Assembly: GCF_014356525.2 (NCBI RefSeq)
Contig: NC_052505.1
Span: forward strand, 20,915,432 to 20,979,431
Direction of reading: 5' to 3'
From: Nilaparvata lugens
Taxonomy: Eukaryota; Arthropoda; Insecta; Hemiptera; Delphacidae
DNA length: 64,000 nucleotides
Part shown: positions 63,868 to 64,000 of the stretch, piece by piece
Layout of the letters: each line of letters begins with the position of its first letter
How positions within the stretch are numbered: the first letter of the stretch is position 1
Notes under the pieces: model-generated
Database searches by the model: none
Seen by the model: the letters and a program-made list of their open reading frames with translations, nothing else
What the model was told of the DNA's origin: nothing
Program-made: the position numbers and the translations under genes

Positions 63868-64000
63868 CAATAATTTATTGAAGACCTCGAAGTTTCAAAT
63901 CATAGAATCCTTGTCGACTTCATACAATATCTCTAATCTCCACCAATACTATTCAACCATGTAGATCTCGACCAATCATATTCAACCATGTAAATCCCGC

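Overview
This is AT-rich eukaryotic DNA from an insect. The one complete host gene, a CYP6-type cytochrome P450 with three GT-AG introns, is typical of arthropods. The rest is mostly transposable-element debris: a Ty3/gypsy LTR element, LINEs, tRNA-headed SINEs, fold-back MITEs and satellite DNA. Several of the repeats resemble ones I associate with hemipteran (planthopper) genomes, but no single-copy marker here fixes the genus.

Region 1-5,500: a truncated dispersed repeat at the window edge, a 5'-truncated LINE insert with an 11-bp target duplication (402-785), a broken LINE reverse transcriptase on the minus strand (1281-2165), then unrecognised DNA. Region 5,500-16,000: nested inverted-repeat elements, then a 9.0-kb LTR retrotransposon on the minus strand (6721-15746). 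It has near-identical 1.28-kb LTRs, intact gag and pol frames, a primer-binding-like site and a 4-bp target duplication. It sits inside a copy of a fold-back repeat family (called F here) that recurs at 16.5, 35 and 53.6 kb. Region 16-21.7 kb: another F copy, a satellite of 16 monomers of about 147 bp with higher-order structure (17930-20330), and a long TTC/TCCTCT tract. Region 21.7-41.3 kb: MITEs (two with piggyBac-style TTAA ends, two with Harbinger-like ends), SINEs, local duplications, and one GC-rich stretch (30773-31008) that looks like the last exon of an unidentified plus-strand gene. Region 41.3-48.0 kb: a degraded two-ORF LINE (A) into which a second LINE (B) with an intact 996-residue ORF has inserted. 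Region 48-54 kb: more nested MITEs, tandem repeats, an inverted SINE pair and a dispersed 0.8-kb element.

Region 54.3-61.7 kb: the P450 gene on the minus strand, four coding exons giving 514 residues with all standard motifs. Its introns hold SINEs and large palindromes, and a MITE lies about 1.1 kb upstream of its start codon. The right edge holds a small lysine-rich plus-strand ORF (63613-63867), part of which is repeated in inverted orientation just upstream.

Apart from the P450 the window is non-genic. Its main interest is in insertion histories that can be read directly: target duplications, nesting, higher-order satellite structure and inverted SINE pairs. No tRNA, rRNA, CRISPR or bacterial-type features are present.
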